Assembly (NCBI GenBank): GCA_963795415.1 | Contig: CAWCHQ010000001.1 | Location: 2,170,001 to 2,234,000 of the forward strand | DNA from: CAVSUZ01 sp963795415 | Lineage (GTDB): Bacteria > Pseudomonadota > Alphaproteobacteria > Acetobacterales > Acetobacteraceae | Length of the DNA stretch: 64,000 nt | Direction of reading: 5' to 3' | Shown: one piece after another, positions 54,911 through 64,000 of the stretch | Layout: each line of letters starts with the position of its first letter | How positions within the stretch are numbered: the first letter of the stretch is position 1 | The notes under the pieces: generated by a model | What the model was told of the DNA's origin: nothing | The model's database searches: none | What the model saw: only the letters and a program-made list of their open reading frames with translations | Program-made: the position numbers and the translations under genes

Positions 54911-56077
54911 ATGAACGCAATCACCGACAGGCTGGCCCCGCAAGCCGCGGAAAACCAAAGCCGGCCGGTTCGCTCGCGGCGGAGCTTCAAGAAGGCGCTC
55001 CGCGTTGCCGCCGCGGGTGCCGCTTTGCTCGCGGCCCTCGTATTCGGCAACTGGTGGTTCACCGAGGGTCGCTGGATCCAATCGACCGACGATGCTTATG
55101 TGCAGGGCGATATCGCGGTACTCAGCCCGCGGATCGACGGCGATGTGCAGGCCATTCCGGTGGCGGACAACCAGCGTGTGCACGCGGGCGATCCGCTGAT
55201 CATCCTGGATCCGAAGGACTGGCAGGCCCGGCTGGATCAGGCCCGGGCGGCCTCGGCCGAAGCCGACGCCGCGGTCACGACAGCTGCACGACAGATAACC
55301 CAGCAGCAGGCGACTATTGCCGCCGCACGGGCGGCCGTTAGCCAGGTCAGCGCCCAGCAGACACTGGCCACGGCTGATGCCGGCCGCGCGGCGGAACTCG
55401 TGCGGACCGGCGCCATGTCCAGGCAGGCCAACGATCAGGCCGTCGCGGAGTGGCGCAAGGCCGACGCGGCGGTGGTCTCCGCACAAGCGCAACTGGCGGC
55501 GGCGCAGCAGCAGCTCTCGGTCCTAACCGCCCAGCTGAGCCAGACCCAGGCGCGGGCGCAGAGCGCAGCAGCCGCGGTAAAACTGGCGGGAAATAATCTT
55601 TCCTACACAGTGATCCGGGCGCCGTTCGATGGCGTCGTGGGGAACCGTGCGGCGCAACCTGGGGAGCATGTCGCCGCGGGAACCCAGCTGATCGCGCTGG
55701 CGCCGCCACCGGAGAAGCTCTTCGTGACCGCTAACTTCAAGGAAACGCAGCTCGTCCGGATGCACCCAGGCATGAAAGTCCAGGTCGTGGCGGACATCGA
55801 TCCTTCCCATCCCGTGCAGGGTCGGCTGGACTCCCTCGCACCCGGTACGGGCGCCCTTTTCAGCCTGCTCCCGCCCGAAAACGCGACCGGAAATTTCACC
55901 CGGGTGGTGCAGCGCGTTCCGGTAAAGGTGGTGCTGGATCCGGCTGAGGCCACGCAAGCCGGGTGGTTACGGGCGGGGCTTTCCGTCACCGCCAGTGTCG
56001 ATACACGTGGGGCTGACGCCAGGGAACTGGGCATGTTCGGCGCGGCCGCCGCGACACTCCACCGGTTCGCGCCGTGA
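54911..56077 (+). CDS. EmrA/HlyD-type membrane fusion protein of a multidrug exporter
   Basis: 388 residues: a cytoplasmic start, one span near residues 33-50 (ALRVAAAGAALLAALVFGNWW), the biotinyl-lipoyl half WIQSTDDAYVQGDIAVLSPRIDGDV, a long coiled-coil hairpin rich in Ala/Gln (about 85-200), and the second lipoyl/barrel half LSYTVIRAPFDGVVGNRAAQPGEHV. It bridges the inner-membrane pump to the outer membrane. AGGAGG lies five bases before the ATG. The stop overlaps the emrB start. Confidence 0.94.
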   Translation: MNAITDRLAPQAAENQSRPVRSRRSFKKALRVAAAGAALLAALVFGNWWFTEGRWIQSTDDAYVQGDIAVLSPRIDGDVQAIPVADNQRVHAGDPLIILDPKDWQARLDQARAASAEADAAVTTAARQITQQQATIAAARAAVSQVSAQQTLATADAGRAAELVRTGAMSRQANDQAVAEWRKADAAVVSAQAQLAAAQQQLSVLTAQLSQTQARAQSAAAAVKLAGNNLSYTVIRAPFDGVVGNRAAQPGEHVAAGTQLIALAPPPEKLFVTANFKETQLVRMHPGMKVQVVADIDPSHPVQGRLDSLAPGTGALFSLLPPENATGNFTRVVQRVPVKVVLDPAEATQAGWLRAGLSVTASVDTRGADARELGMFGAAAATLHRFAP

Positions 56078-57621
56078 CCACTGAACGCCGCCTGACCTGG
56101 CGCGAATGGGCCGGGTTCATGGCCATGGTGGTCGGGATGTTCATGGCGATTTTGGACATCCAGATCGTCAGTGCCTCCATCACCGACATCCAGGCCGGCC
56201 TTGCGGCGAGCCCAGATGAGGCGGCCTGGGTGCAGACCAGCTACCTGATCGCCGAGATCGTGATGATCCCGCTGTCCGGCTGGCTGTCGCGGCTGCTCTC
56301 CACGCGCATCCTGTTCACACTGAGTGCGCTCGGATTTACGGTTTTTTCTCTGCTCTGCGCCGGAGCGGACAATCTCGGCGCAATGGTGGTGTTCCGCGCC
56401 GCCCAGGGCTTCATCGGCGGGGCAATGATACCAACCGTGTTCGCCACCACCTTCCTGCTGTTCCCCGGCGAGCAACGTACGCGCATGTCGGTGGTGATCG
56501 GGCTGACGGCGACGCTTGCGCCGACGATCGGCCCCACATTGGGCGGCTGGCTGACTGACCATTACTCCTGGCACTGGCTTTTTTTGATCAACGTTCCAGT
56601 GGGAGCGGCGGTGGCAGCCGCGGTATGGACGTGGCTCGACATCGACCGGCCCGACTGGTCGCTGGCGCGCGGCTTCGATCTAACCGGTCTGATGCTCATG
56701 GCCGGCTTCCTGGGTGCGCTGGAATACGTCCTGGAAGAAGGCGAGCGCTGGGACTGGTTTCAGGATGACACGATCTTCTGGGCGGGAATCGTCTCGGGCG
56801 CGTGCGGTGTTCTGTTCTTCTGGCGGATGCTGACCCGCGCGGAACCGCTGGTCGAACTGCGCGCATTCCGCAACGCCAATTTCGCCTTCGGATCGCTGTT
56901 CAGCTTCGTGCTGGGAATCGGGCTTTACGGATCGGTGTATCTGCTGCCGCTGTTTCTGGCGCGGGTGCGCGGATACAACAGCCTGCAGATCGGCGAGACG
57001 ATGTTCGTGACCGGTGCGGCGATGTTCCTCTCGGCCCCAATTGCTGGCACGCTGGCACGGTTCATGGATCTGCGCGTGATGTTGGCGGCCGGGCTGGTGA
57101 TGTTCGGCGGCGGGCTGTGGTGGATGGCGAATTTGACGGTCGATTCGGCCTTCTGGGAATTGTTCTGGCCCCAGGCGCTGCGTGGCGCCTCAATGATGCT
57201 GATTATGCTCCCCGTGAACCAGATCGCTCTCGGCACCCTGCCGCCAGCGGCGGTTAAGAATGCGTCGGGATTGTACAACCTGATGCGAAATCTTGGCGGA
57301 GCGGTCGGCCTGGCGCTGATCAACACGATCGCGACCTCGCGGCTTGCGGCGCATACCCTGCACCTACAAGAGAGCGTCAGTTGGTCCCGCCCGGCGGCAA
57401 TGAACGCGGTGCAGAGCATCACGCATGCTATGAAGGGCGCCAAGGGCGAGGCGGCGCCATTGGCGGCGCTGAAGCAGCTGGCGCAAATGGTGCAGCAGCA
57501 GGCGCTGACACTGACGTACAACGACGTGTTGATGCTGATGGCCGCAGCGTTCTTTATCGTGCTGCCGCTGACACTGGTGCTCGCCAAGCCGAAAATCGGC
57601 AGCGCGGCCGAGGCGCATTAG
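56074..57621 (+). CDS. EmrB/QacA (DHA2) family multidrug efflux MFS transporter
   Basis: 515 residues from a GTG overlapping the emrA stop (GTGA). About 14 spans. MAILDIQIVSASITDIQAGLAASPDEAAWVQTSYL is the family motif D1 region, and TLAPTIGPTLGGWLTDHYSWHWLFLINVPVG the antiporter motif C. It is expected to expel hydrophobic compounds by proton antiport through the EmrA conduit. Regulated with emrA by the divergent TetR protein. Confidence 0.95.
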   Translation: MTTERRLTWREWAGFMAMVVGMFMAILDIQIVSASITDIQAGLAASPDEAAWVQTSYLIAEIVMIPLSGWLSRLLSTRILFTLSALGFTVFSLLCAGADNLGAMVVFRAAQGFIGGAMIPTVFATTFLLFPGEQRTRMSVVIGLTATLAPTIGPTLGGWLTDHYSWHWLFLINVPVGAAVAAAVWTWLDIDRPDWSLARGFDLTGLMLMAGFLGALEYVLEEGERWDWFQDDTIFWAGIVSGACGVLFFWRMLTRAEPLVELRAFRNANFAFGSLFSFVLGIGLYGSVYLLPLFLARVRGYNSLQIGETMFVTGAAMFLSAPIAGTLARFMDLRVMLAAGLVMFGGGLWWMANLTVDSAFWELFWPQALRGASMMLIMLPVNQIALGTLPPAAVKNASGLYNLMRNLGGAVGLALINTIATSRLAAHTLHLQESVSWSRPAAMNAVQSITHAMKGAKGEAAPLAALKQLAQMVQQQALTLTYNDVLMLMAAAFFIVLPLTLVLAKPKIGSAAEAH

Positions 57622-57640
57622 AGCGGGGTGCTTTCCCGCT

Positions 57641-57910
57641 TTAGCCGCCGGTCGCTTGCAATGGCGAGACTGCGCCACAGCCAGGGTGGGGCTTGACCAC
57701 CCGCTGGGTCGATGCCGGATGCGCGGACAGCCGGGCCACCGGCCGGATCGGACGCCGCACCAGCTCGCCGCCGCAGTTGGGGCATTTGCCGGCAAAGCGC
57801 TCGCCGCAAGCCCGGCAGAAGGTGCATTCGTAGGAGCAGATCAGCGCGTCCAGCGAGCCAGGCGGCAGGTCACAGTCGCAGCATTCGCAATTGGGACGTA
57901 GAGCAAGCAT
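57641..57910 (-). CDS. DUF1272 domain protein (Cys-rich zinc-binding)
   Basis: 89 residues. MLALRPNCECCDCDLPPGSLDALICSYECTFCRACGERFAGKCPNCGGELVRRP is the DUF1272 pattern, with about ten Cys arranged as zinc knuckles in the first 50 residues. The basic tail is variable. Function unknown. Convergent with emrB and divergent from the GT2 gene. Confidence 0.9.
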   Translation of the reverse strand: MLALRPNCECCDCDLPPGSLDALICSYECTFCRACGERFAGKCPNCGGELVRRPIRPVARLSAHPASTQRVVKPHPGCGAVSPLQATGG

Positions 57911-57963
57911 TGCGGAGATCGCCTTAACGGCATGCTAACCATCGTCACGTATGTCAAAACGGC

Positions 57964-58962
57964 ATGCAAGTCGATCTATGTTTGCCTGCTCTGCCCCCAC
58001 ATCGCGAAGATCCGGTCCTCTCGGTGGTCATACCATTGCATGACGAGCAGGAGGCGCTGCCGGAATTATATACGCGGCTGAGGGCGGCGCTGGACACCGT
58101 CGGGCACCCGGCCGAGATCATCTTCGTCAATGACGGAAGCCAGGATGGTTCGCTGACCGTGCTGGAAATGTTGCGGGCCGCCGATACCCGGGTGGCAATC
58201 CTGAACCTGTCGCGGAATTTCGGGAAGGAAATCGCTACCACGGCCGGGCTCGACCACGCGCGTGGCGAAGCCGTGGTGGTAATGGATGCCGATCTGCAGG
58301 ACCCGCCGGAGCTGATCACCGATCTGGTGGCGGTCTGGCAGGAGGGGTTCGATGTGGCGTACGCGCAGCGGCGCACGCGTGCTGGCGAAGGGTGGGCGAA
58401 GCGTGCCACGGCGGCGGTGTTTTATCGCCTCATGCGCCGGATCGGCCCGGCACCGATCCCCCGAGACGTCGGCGATTTCCGGCTGATGAGCAGGCGCGTT
58501 GTGGATGCCGTGGCGGGGATGCGGGAGCAGCACCGGTTCATGAAGGGGCTGTTCGCCTGGGTTGGATTTTCCAGTCGCGCGGTGCCGTACGACCGTGCGC
58601 CGAGTTGTACCGGCCGCAGCAAATGGGGTTGGTGGAAGCTGTGGAATTTGGCGCTGGAGGGGATCACCAGCCATACGGTACTGCCCCTGAAGATGGCGAC
58701 CTTCCTCGGGCTTTTCGTCGCCCTGGGTGCGGTGGCCTACCTGCTGGAGGTGGTGATCCGCACCTTGATCTGGGGAAACCCGGTCGCAGGTTATCCGAGT
58801 TTGATGGCCGTAGTCCTGTTTCTGGGCAGCGCGCAGCTGATGACTCTGGGTGTGATGGGCGAATACGTCGGGCGCATCTTCAATGAATTGAAGCGGCGCC
58901 CGCTGTACATAGTGGAGCGGTTCTACCCGGCCGCCGGAGATCCGGCCGTGGCCGACCACTGA
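57964..58962 (+). CDS. Family 2 glycosyltransferase, polyprenyl-phosphate (DPM1/ArnC-like)
   Basis: 332 residues. The GT-A domain has LSVVIPLHDEQEALPELYTRL, EIIFVNDGSQDGSLTVLE, and the metal/donor motif VVVMDADLQDPPELI; DVGDFRLMSRRVVDAV and GLFAWVGFSSRAVPYDRAPSCTGRSKWGWWKL follow. Two C-terminal spans (MATFLGLFVALGAVAYLLEVVIR and GYPSLMAVVLFLGSAQLMTLGVMGEYVG) anchor it. It probably charges a lipid carrier with a sugar for envelope glycan modification. Confidence 0.93.
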   Translation: MQVDLCLPALPPHREDPVLSVVIPLHDEQEALPELYTRLRAALDTVGHPAEIIFVNDGSQDGSLTVLEMLRAADTRVAILNLSRNFGKEIATTAGLDHARGEAVVVMDADLQDPPELITDLVAVWQEGFDVAYAQRRTRAGEGWAKRATAAVFYRLMRRIGPAPIPRDVGDFRLMSRRVVDAVAGMREQHRFMKGLFAWVGFSSRAVPYDRAPSCTGRSKWGWWKLWNLALEGITSHTVLPLKMATFLGLFVALGAVAYLLEVVIRTLIWGNPVAGYPSLMAVVLFLGSAQLMTLGVMGEYVGRIFNELKRRPLYIVERFYPAAGDPAVADH

Positions 58963-59031
58963 AGAGTTTCATAGCAAACTCCTTCCCAACGATCCCATAT
59001 CCCGGAGCGTGGCACAACAGGGAGCCGTGCC

Positions 59032-59892
59032 ATGCAATCCGAAGGACCGAGCCGTACGGCGGTTGCTAGCGCCGTGCACCGCGCCGCGCATCTGCTGCTG
59101 GATGCCGAGCCGAAAATCCTCATTGACCCGTTCGCACGGGCCTTTGCGGGCTATGACAGCGACGCCGGTCTGCTTCACGACATCCGTTCCAGGGCATTGC
59201 ATGAGTTTCCTCGCATGCGAACAGCCCTCACGCTGCGGCACCGCTATGCGGAGGACGAGTTGGCCGTGGCTATGGCAGGCGGCGTCGGTCAGTTGATCAT
59301 CCTGGGCGCCGGGCTTGATTCCTTTGCCTATCGGCGCCCCGACCTCGCCGGCACGCTTGAGGTGTTCGAGGTGGACCAGTTGGTCAGCCAGGCCTGGAAG
59401 CTTGGGCGGGTCGCGGAACTGGGGCTCGCGCGGCCGCCGCACCTGCACCACGTTCCGATTGATCTCGCGCATCACAAGCTGAAGGAGCACCTGGCTGCTG
59501 GCGGTGTAGATTTCTCCAGGCCAGTGTTTCTGACCTGGCTTGGGGGCATTCAATACCTTACGTCCGAAGCTGTACAACAGGTATTGGCAGAACTCGGCGA
59601 TATTCTCGCGTTGAACAGCGGGATCGCAATCCAATATGTCGTTCCTCCTGATACGCTGGCGCCAGGCGAGACTGCGCTGGTTGAGAAACTGGCAGCAAAA
59701 GCGGCCAGTTTTGGCGAACCGTGGCACAGCTATTTCTCGCCCGCGGAAATCGGTCGTATGCTGAAGCGGGCCGGGTTTAACGGTATTTCGCATGCGGGTC
59801 CCAGGGAGGCGACCGAGCGCTACCTCAACGGGCGCAGCGACGGGCTGAACCTTCCGGCATATTTTCACATGGTGCAGGCGTGGATCAGGTGA
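59032..59892 (+). CDS. SAM-dependent methyltransferase, leucine carboxyl methyltransferase-like family
   Basis: 286 residues. SRTAVASAVHRAAHLLLDAEPKILIDPFARAF and the SAM-binding IILGAGLDSFAYRRPDLAGTLEVFEVDQ are the signature of the bacterial LCMT-like group; FLTWLGGIQYLTSEAVQQVL and YFSPAEIGRMLKRAGFNGI complete the fold. The methyl acceptor in bacteria is generally unknown. GGGAGCCGTGCC before the ATG is a weak ribosome-binding site. Confidence 0.92.
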   Translation: MQSEGPSRTAVASAVHRAAHLLLDAEPKILIDPFARAFAGYDSDAGLLHDIRSRALHEFPRMRTALTLRHRYAEDELAVAMAGGVGQLIILGAGLDSFAYRRPDLAGTLEVFEVDQLVSQAWKLGRVAELGLARPPHLHHVPIDLAHHKLKEHLAAGGVDFSRPVFLTWLGGIQYLTSEAVQQVLAELGDILALNSGIAIQYVVPPDTLAPGETALVEKLAAKAASFGEPWHSYFSPAEIGRMLKRAGFNGISHAGPREATERYLNGRSDGLNLPAYFHMVQAWIR

Positions 59893-60203
59893 ATTGGCGC
59901 CTGATCGCAGAACCGCATTTATGCTGGATGCGCCTCAGGTGCAGCTGGTGATTTTGAAGCCCGGAACTCGCGGGGGTCATACCAAAACGGCAGCGGAAGA
60001 GCCGAGCAAAATACACTGCGTCCTCAAAAACCGCAGTTGGTCTCCGCAAACGCCTTGCGTTTCCAGGAGCGCGTGAATTTGCTCTAGCCCGAAGTTGCCC
60101 GGAGCGTTGGACGCAAGTTCCTGATAGAATCATTCTGCGCCGGTGCTGGCTGGCTCGGGTCAATCCGGGCCAACCTCCTCATCAAAGCTGCTCATGTCGC
60201 GCA
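59893..60203. other. Intergenic gap with a partial family 1 repeat
   Basis: About 310 bases between convergent genes. Apart from the half repeat at 60046-60086 I see no gene or RNA structure. Confidence 0.5.
60046..60086 (-). repeat. Family 1 repeat, half copy D
   Basis: On the reverse strand: TAGAGCAAATTCACGCGCTC then CTGGAAACGCAAGGCGTTTG C. This is the left arm and inner stem of the long hairpin; the matching right arm is not clear, so the copy is truncated or diverged. Confidence 0.65.
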
Positions 60204-63200
60204 TTATTCAGCAGGATGCTGGCGGTGCGAGGCACGACGCATCAGTCTGCTCACTCGCTCCGTCAGAAGCTCGAACGCGACAAACAGCACCGGAATAAAC
60301 AGCACGCCTATGAACGACGCGATCAGCATGCCGCCGAAGACCGTGGTGCCAATCGATTGCCGTCCGCCCGCGCCCGCGCCGGTGGCAAGCACAAGTGGGA
60401 TCACCCCGATGATGAACGCAAGAGCTGTCATCATGACCGGCCGGTAGCGGGTCACCGCGCCGGCCTCGGCGGCTTCGCGAACAGTGATGTTGCCGCGCTC
60501 CAGGCGGTCCTTTGCGAACTCCACGATCAGAATCGCGTTCTTGGCGGCCAGGCCGACCAGCAGCACGAGGCCGATCTGCCCATAAACATCCAGCGCGATG
60601 TTGCGAACGAGCAGGGCCGCGAGGCCACCGAGTGCGGCGAAGGATACGGGCAGCATGACCGACAGCGGCAGCGTCCAGCTTTCGTACAGCGCAACAAGAA
60701 ACAGGTAGGCGAAGACCAGCGCAAACAGGAAAGCCTGGGATTCCTGTCCTGCGGCGGCGAGCTCCTGATAGGACATGGCGGTCCAGTCGTACCCATAACC
60801 CTGCGGCAGATGCTGCGTCGCCACCTGCTCCATCGCTGCGATGGCCTGGCCGGAACTGGCCCCGGGCCCCGCCGCGCCGTTGATCAGTGCGGCGGGATAC
60901 TCGTTATAGGTATTGATCGCATTCGGGCCTTGTACCGTGCTGATGGTGACCAGACTGTTGAGCGGCACCATCGCCCCGTTGGCGGACTTTACATAGAGTT
61001 GGTTTATATCGCTGACAGTATCGCGAAACTGCGGCTGATCTTGAACAATCACCTGGAAGGTAAAGTTCTTGTAGTTGAAATTGTTTACGAACTGACTGCC
61101 AAGATTTGACTGCAACGTATGGTAGATATCCGCCGGTGTAACGCTCAGCAACGCCGCGCGTGCCGTATCCACCTTGACCATGATCTGTGGCATCGCTGCC
61201 GAGAAACTGGTGAAGACGTTGCTAAGGGACGGATTTTGATTGGCTGCGAAGACCAGTGCGCGCGAAACGGCGGCCAGATCCTGGTAGCTTTGGCCGTTGC
61301 GAGCCTCCAGCACGAAGTTGATGCCGCCTGTGGTGCTGATGCCGGGAATTGACGGCGGATTGAAACTGACTATCTGAGCAGAGGGAATGGCATTGAAGAC
61401 AGGCTGCAGTCTCGCGATCACCGCTGGTATTGACTCCGAACGTCCGCGCTCTCCCCACGGCTTCATAATGGCGATCACTGAGCCCGCATTTGGCTCCTGC
61501 GCCCCGGATACCAGGCTGAAGCCCGTCAACTCGATGGCGTGCGCCACGCCGGGTGTTTTGAGCAGAAGTTGGCCGATATCGTGGACCACCGCCTGTGTGC
61601 GTTCCAGCGATGCTCCTTCGGGTCCAGCAACATTAATGAAGAAATAACCCTGATCCTCTTCCGGCAGGAAGCCCGACGGTGTTCTGACAAACAGCAGATA
61701 TGCCACTGCGAAGGAAACCAGGACGCCCGCAATGCCCAACAGCAGACGGCGGGAAAGGAAGCGGACGCTCCGGCCATAGCCATCGCGCGCCAGATTAAAA
61801 CCCCGGTTGAACAACCGGAAGCCAATAAAACGGGCCGGACGGGGCCGCCGGAGCAGCTGCGCACATAGAGCCGGGCTGAGAGTCAGCGCGTTTACCGCCG
61901 AAATCACAACGGACACGGAGATCGTGACCGCAAACTGCCGGTACAGCGCGCCGGTGATGCCGGAGATGAATCCAACCGGCGCGAACACCGCGACCAGCAC
62001 CAGCGTGGTCGCGATGACCGGCCCGGTAATCTCCGCCATAGCCTGTTCGGTTGCCTGGACCGAAGTCCAGGATGGATTTTCCTCCAGGTTCCTCGTGGCG
62101 TTCTCTACGACGACAATTGCATCGTCCACCACAAGCGTGATTGCGAGCACGACCGCGAACAGGTCAACGGTATTCGCCGAAAAGCCGACCGCGTACAGAA
62201 TGGCGAAAGTGCCGATCAGCGACACTGGGATGGCGATCAGCGGGATCAGCGTGGCACGCCAGTCCTGCAGGAATATGAACACCACCACGACCACGAGCAC
62301 GAGAGTGATCGAAAGGGTGCGAAGGATCTCAGAGATGTTGGCGCTGACGAAGTTGGTCGCATTATAGACTATGGCGTATTTCAGCCCGGGAGGAAACTGC
62401 TTTGACAGCGTCCGCATCTGCTGCTCGATCGACTTCGCTACCGCCAGTGCGTTGGCGTCGGGCGTCTGATAGATTGCCAGAGTTGCAGAAGCATGCCCAT
62501 CCAGCGAGGACGAATTATTATATTGCTGGGCTGCAAGCTCGACTGTCCCGATGTCCCTGACGCGGACGATCCCGCCATTCGGATTGGTGCGGATGATGAT
62601 ATTGGCGAACTGCTCCGGATTATTGAGCTCGCCAGGGGCGAGTACTGTCAGCTGCCGCTGCTGATTGGTTCTGGTCGGCGGAGCGCCGATCTCTCCCGCC
62701 GCAACCTGGATGTTCTGCGACTGGATCGCTGTAATGACGTCGTTTGCGGTAATGCCAAGCCCGGTCATCTTAGCCGGGTCCATCCAGATCCGCATCGCGT
62801 ACTGCCGCTGGCCAAAAATCTGCGTGTTGCCGACCCCGGTGGTACGCGCGATCTGCTGCTGCAGGTGCATGTAAGCATAATTCGAGACGAACACCTGGTC
62901 ATACTTGTTGTCCGGCGAATAGAGATTGACCGCGAGCACGAAATTGCTGGATGCCGCCCGGATCGTGATTCCTTCCTGGGCGACCTCGGCCGGCAATAGC
63001 GCCTGCGCAAGCTGCACCCAATTCTGAACATTCACTTCATCAATATCGGGGTCGGTTCCGATCGCGAATGTCACGTGAAGAGAATAGGTGCCCGAGCTGG
63101 AACTCGTACCCTCCATATAGAGCATGCCGGGAACCCCGTTCACCTGTTCTTCAATAGGTTGACCGACCAGGTTGGCGACAGTCTCGGCGCTCGCTCCCGG

Positions 63201-63350
63201 GTAGTCGGCAGAAATGGTGACCGCAGGCGGAGTGATGTTCGGGTATTGCGAGACCGGAATGGCGACGAGAGCCACAAGACCCGCCAGCGTGATTACGATG
63301 GAGATGACCAGCGCGAATTTTGGGCGGTGGATGAAAAAGCTGGACAGCAC
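60204..63350 (-). CDS. RND multidrug efflux permease, HAE1 (AcrB/MexB-like) family
   Basis: 1,048 residues, the normal HAE1 length. MLSSFFIHRPKFALVISIVITLAGLVALVAIPVSQYPNITPPAVTIS is the family start; the proton-relay Asp pair is in VVDDAIVVVENATRNLEENP, and the C-terminal half has GLAAKNAILIVEFAKDRLERG and GASSGQAIAAMEQ. It exports drugs from the periplasm and membrane by proton antiport. It lies directly downstream of the adaptor gene on the same strand. Confidence 0.96.
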   Translation of the reverse strand: MLSSFFIHRPKFALVISIVITLAGLVALVAIPVSQYPNITPPAVTISADYPGASAETVANLVGQPIEEQVNGVPGMLYMEGTSSSSGTYSLHVTFAIGTDPDIDEVNVQNWVQLAQALLPAEVAQEGITIRAASSNFVLAVNLYSPDNKYDQVFVSNYAYMHLQQQIARTTGVGNTQIFGQRQYAMRIWMDPAKMTGLGITANDVITAIQSQNIQVAAGEIGAPPTRTNQQRQLTVLAPGELNNPEQFANIIIRTNPNGGIVRVRDIGTVELAAQQYNNSSSLDGHASATLAIYQTPDANALAVAKSIEQQMRTLSKQFPPGLKYAIVYNATNFVSANISEILRTLSITLVLVVVVVFIFLQDWRATLIPLIAIPVSLIGTFAILYAVGFSANTVDLFAVVLAITLVVDDAIVVVENATRNLEENPSWTSVQATEQAMAEITGPVIATTLVLVAVFAPVGFISGITGALYRQFAVTISVSVVISAVNALTLSPALCAQLLRRPRPARFIGFRLFNRGFNLARDGYGRSVRFLSRRLLLGIAGVLVSFAVAYLLFVRTPSGFLPEEDQGYFFINVAGPEGASLERTQAVVHDIGQLLLKTPGVAHAIELTGFSLVSGAQEPNAGSVIAIMKPWGERGRSESIPAVIARLQPVFNAIPSAQIVSFNPPSIPGISTTGGINFVLEARNGQSYQDLAAVSRALVFAANQNPSLSNVFTSFSAAMPQIMVKVDTARAALLSVTPADIYHTLQSNLGSQFVNNFNYKNFTFQVIVQDQPQFRDTVSDINQLYVKSANGAMVPLNSLVTISTVQGPNAINTYNEYPAALINGAAGPGASSGQAIAAMEQVATQHLPQGYGYDWTAMSYQELAAAGQESQAFLFALVFAYLFLVALYESWTLPLSVMLPVSFAALGGLAALLVRNIALDVYGQIGLVLLVGLAAKNAILIVEFAKDRLERGNITVREAAEAGAVTRYRPVMMTALAFIIGVIPLVLATGAGAGGRQSIGTTVFGGMLIASFIGVLFIPVLFVAFELLTERVSRLMRRASHRQHPAE

Positions 63351-63354
63351 CTGC

Positions 63355-64000
63355 TCAATCGCTCCGGGTCGTTTGCGCCGGCGGCTTGGCCGAAGCGGTC
63401 TGGGCCGCTGGCGCCGCGCTGGGGTTGACCTTCTCGCCGGGCCGCACCTTCTGCACGCCCGCGACGATCACCATCTCCCCGCCGGTCAGACCCTTGTTGA
63501 TGATGTAGTCCTGCCCGATCTGGCTTCCCAGCGTGACCGGCTGTTGCTTCACCTTGTTGTCCGATCCGACCACCAGTACATAGCTGCCGTTCTGTTCGGT
63601 CTGAATTGCGGCGGCCGGAACAACCGGCTTCTCCTCGGGCTGCTCGCGGCGAACATTCACATTCACAAAGGCGCCAGGCAGCAGCAGCCGATCGGGATTG
63701 GGAAAATCGGCGTAAACGCTAACCGTTCCGGTCTGCGGATCAACCTGGTTGTTCAGGAAGGAGATCTTGCCGGCTTGCTTGTATTGGCTGCCATCGGGAA
63801 GCAGCAGGCCAACCACAAGCTTGGAGGCGATCTCGTTTTGCGTGGCACCGGTTTGCTGCTCCACTTTTACGATAACGCTGTCGCTGACGGAAAACACCAC
63901 GCGGATCGGATCGAGCTGATTGATCGTGGCCAGCGCGGGCGTGCTGGGTGTGACGAGGTTGCCCTTCGTCAGTGTGATGGCGCCAATCCGCCCGTCGATC
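63355..64000 (-). CDS. RND efflux periplasmic adaptor subunit (AcrA/MexA-like), N-terminus outside window
   Basis: About 214 C-terminal residues, in frame to the window edge: DGRIGAITLTKGNLVTPSTPALATINQLDPIRVVFSVSDS, then GKISFLNNQVDPQTGTVSVYADFPNPDRLLLPGAFVNV and GLTGGEMVIVAGVQKVRPGEKV are lipoyl/beta-barrel/membrane-proximal segments of MexA-type adaptors. The tail is Ala/Pro/Thr-rich. It ends four bases before the permease ATG, so the two are one operon transcribed leftward from beyond the window. Confidence 0.94.
   Translation of the reverse strand, partial: IDGRIGAITLTKGNLVTPSTPALATINQLDPIRVVFSVSDSVIVKVEQQTGATQNEIASKLVVGLLLPDGSQYKQAGKISFLNNQVDPQTGTVSVYADFPNPDRLLLPGAFVNVNVRREQPEEKPVVPAAAIQTEQNGSYVLVVGSDNKVKQQPVTLGSQIGQDYIINKGLTGGEMVIVAGVQKVRPGEKVNPSAAPAAQTASAKPPAQTTRSD

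Overview
The window looks like chromosomal DNA of a GC-rich alphaproteobacterium. Gene content and style (MucR, NIPSNAP proteins, DUF29, DUF1272, Nfu, an UgpABCE-like importer, dense intergenic palindromes) suggest Rhodospirillales/Acetobacteraceae. That placement is inference; no rRNA or other decisive marker is present and I see no tRNA gene.

Layout. 0-3 kb: gatCAB (reverse) diverging from ruvX. 3.3-7 kb: an aerobic sulfatase unit (formylglycine-generating enzyme, a membrane protein, a frameshifted DUF202 membrane protein, a sulfatase), then the decayed end of a glucosidase gene. 7.4-10.4 kb: a NIPSNAP protein, typA, a Phd/VapC-type toxin-antitoxin pair. 10.7-12.7 kb: an AT-richer patch of unknown membrane proteins. 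12.7-15 kb: acyl-CoA dehydrogenase plus APH-family kinase. 15.2-19.5 kb: a sugar/glycerophosphate-type ABC importer. 20-27 kb: NIPSNAP/MFS pair, mscL, nfu, nitroreductase, tsaB-rimI, tusA-like, mucR, trpS. 26.9-28.2 kb: an IS4-type insertion sequence. 28.3-32.6 kb: proline-rich exported protein, GH15 enzyme, ChaC, a HisD-family dehydrogenase. 32.6-39.1 kb: class III cyclase, Trypco1-like protein, a trypsin/nSTAND/WD40 protein and DUF29. 39.4-45 kb: lipoprotein, hslO, GNAT, MFS, an AhpD-like protein, a 2-hydroxyacid dehydrogenase. 45.2-51 kb: a molybdopterin-fold exported protein, a Mop protein, an ABC permease and binding protein, fumC, a second toxin-antitoxin pair. 51.4-64 kb: nrdA, flavin reductase, TetR-controlled emrAB, DUF1272, GT2, methyltransferase and an RND efflux pump cut by the window end.

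The most unusual system is at 34.1-38.5 kb. A small Trypco1-like protein sits immediately downstream of a protein that fuses a trypsin-like protease, an nSTAND NTPase and twelve nearly identical WD40 repeats, an architecture linked to predicted NTP-dependent conflict or immune systems. The repeat array carries eight apparent single-base insertions, all in the same direction. Similar +1 shifts interrupt at least five other genes (DUF202, ugpA, the proline-rich protein, GH15, the 2-hydroxyacid dehydrogenase) and the IS transposase. This may reflect insertion-type sequence error rather than real decay.

Three families of dispersed palindromic repeats occupy many intergenic gaps, and palindromic sequence also lies inside tsaB and possibly inside the ugpB leader.
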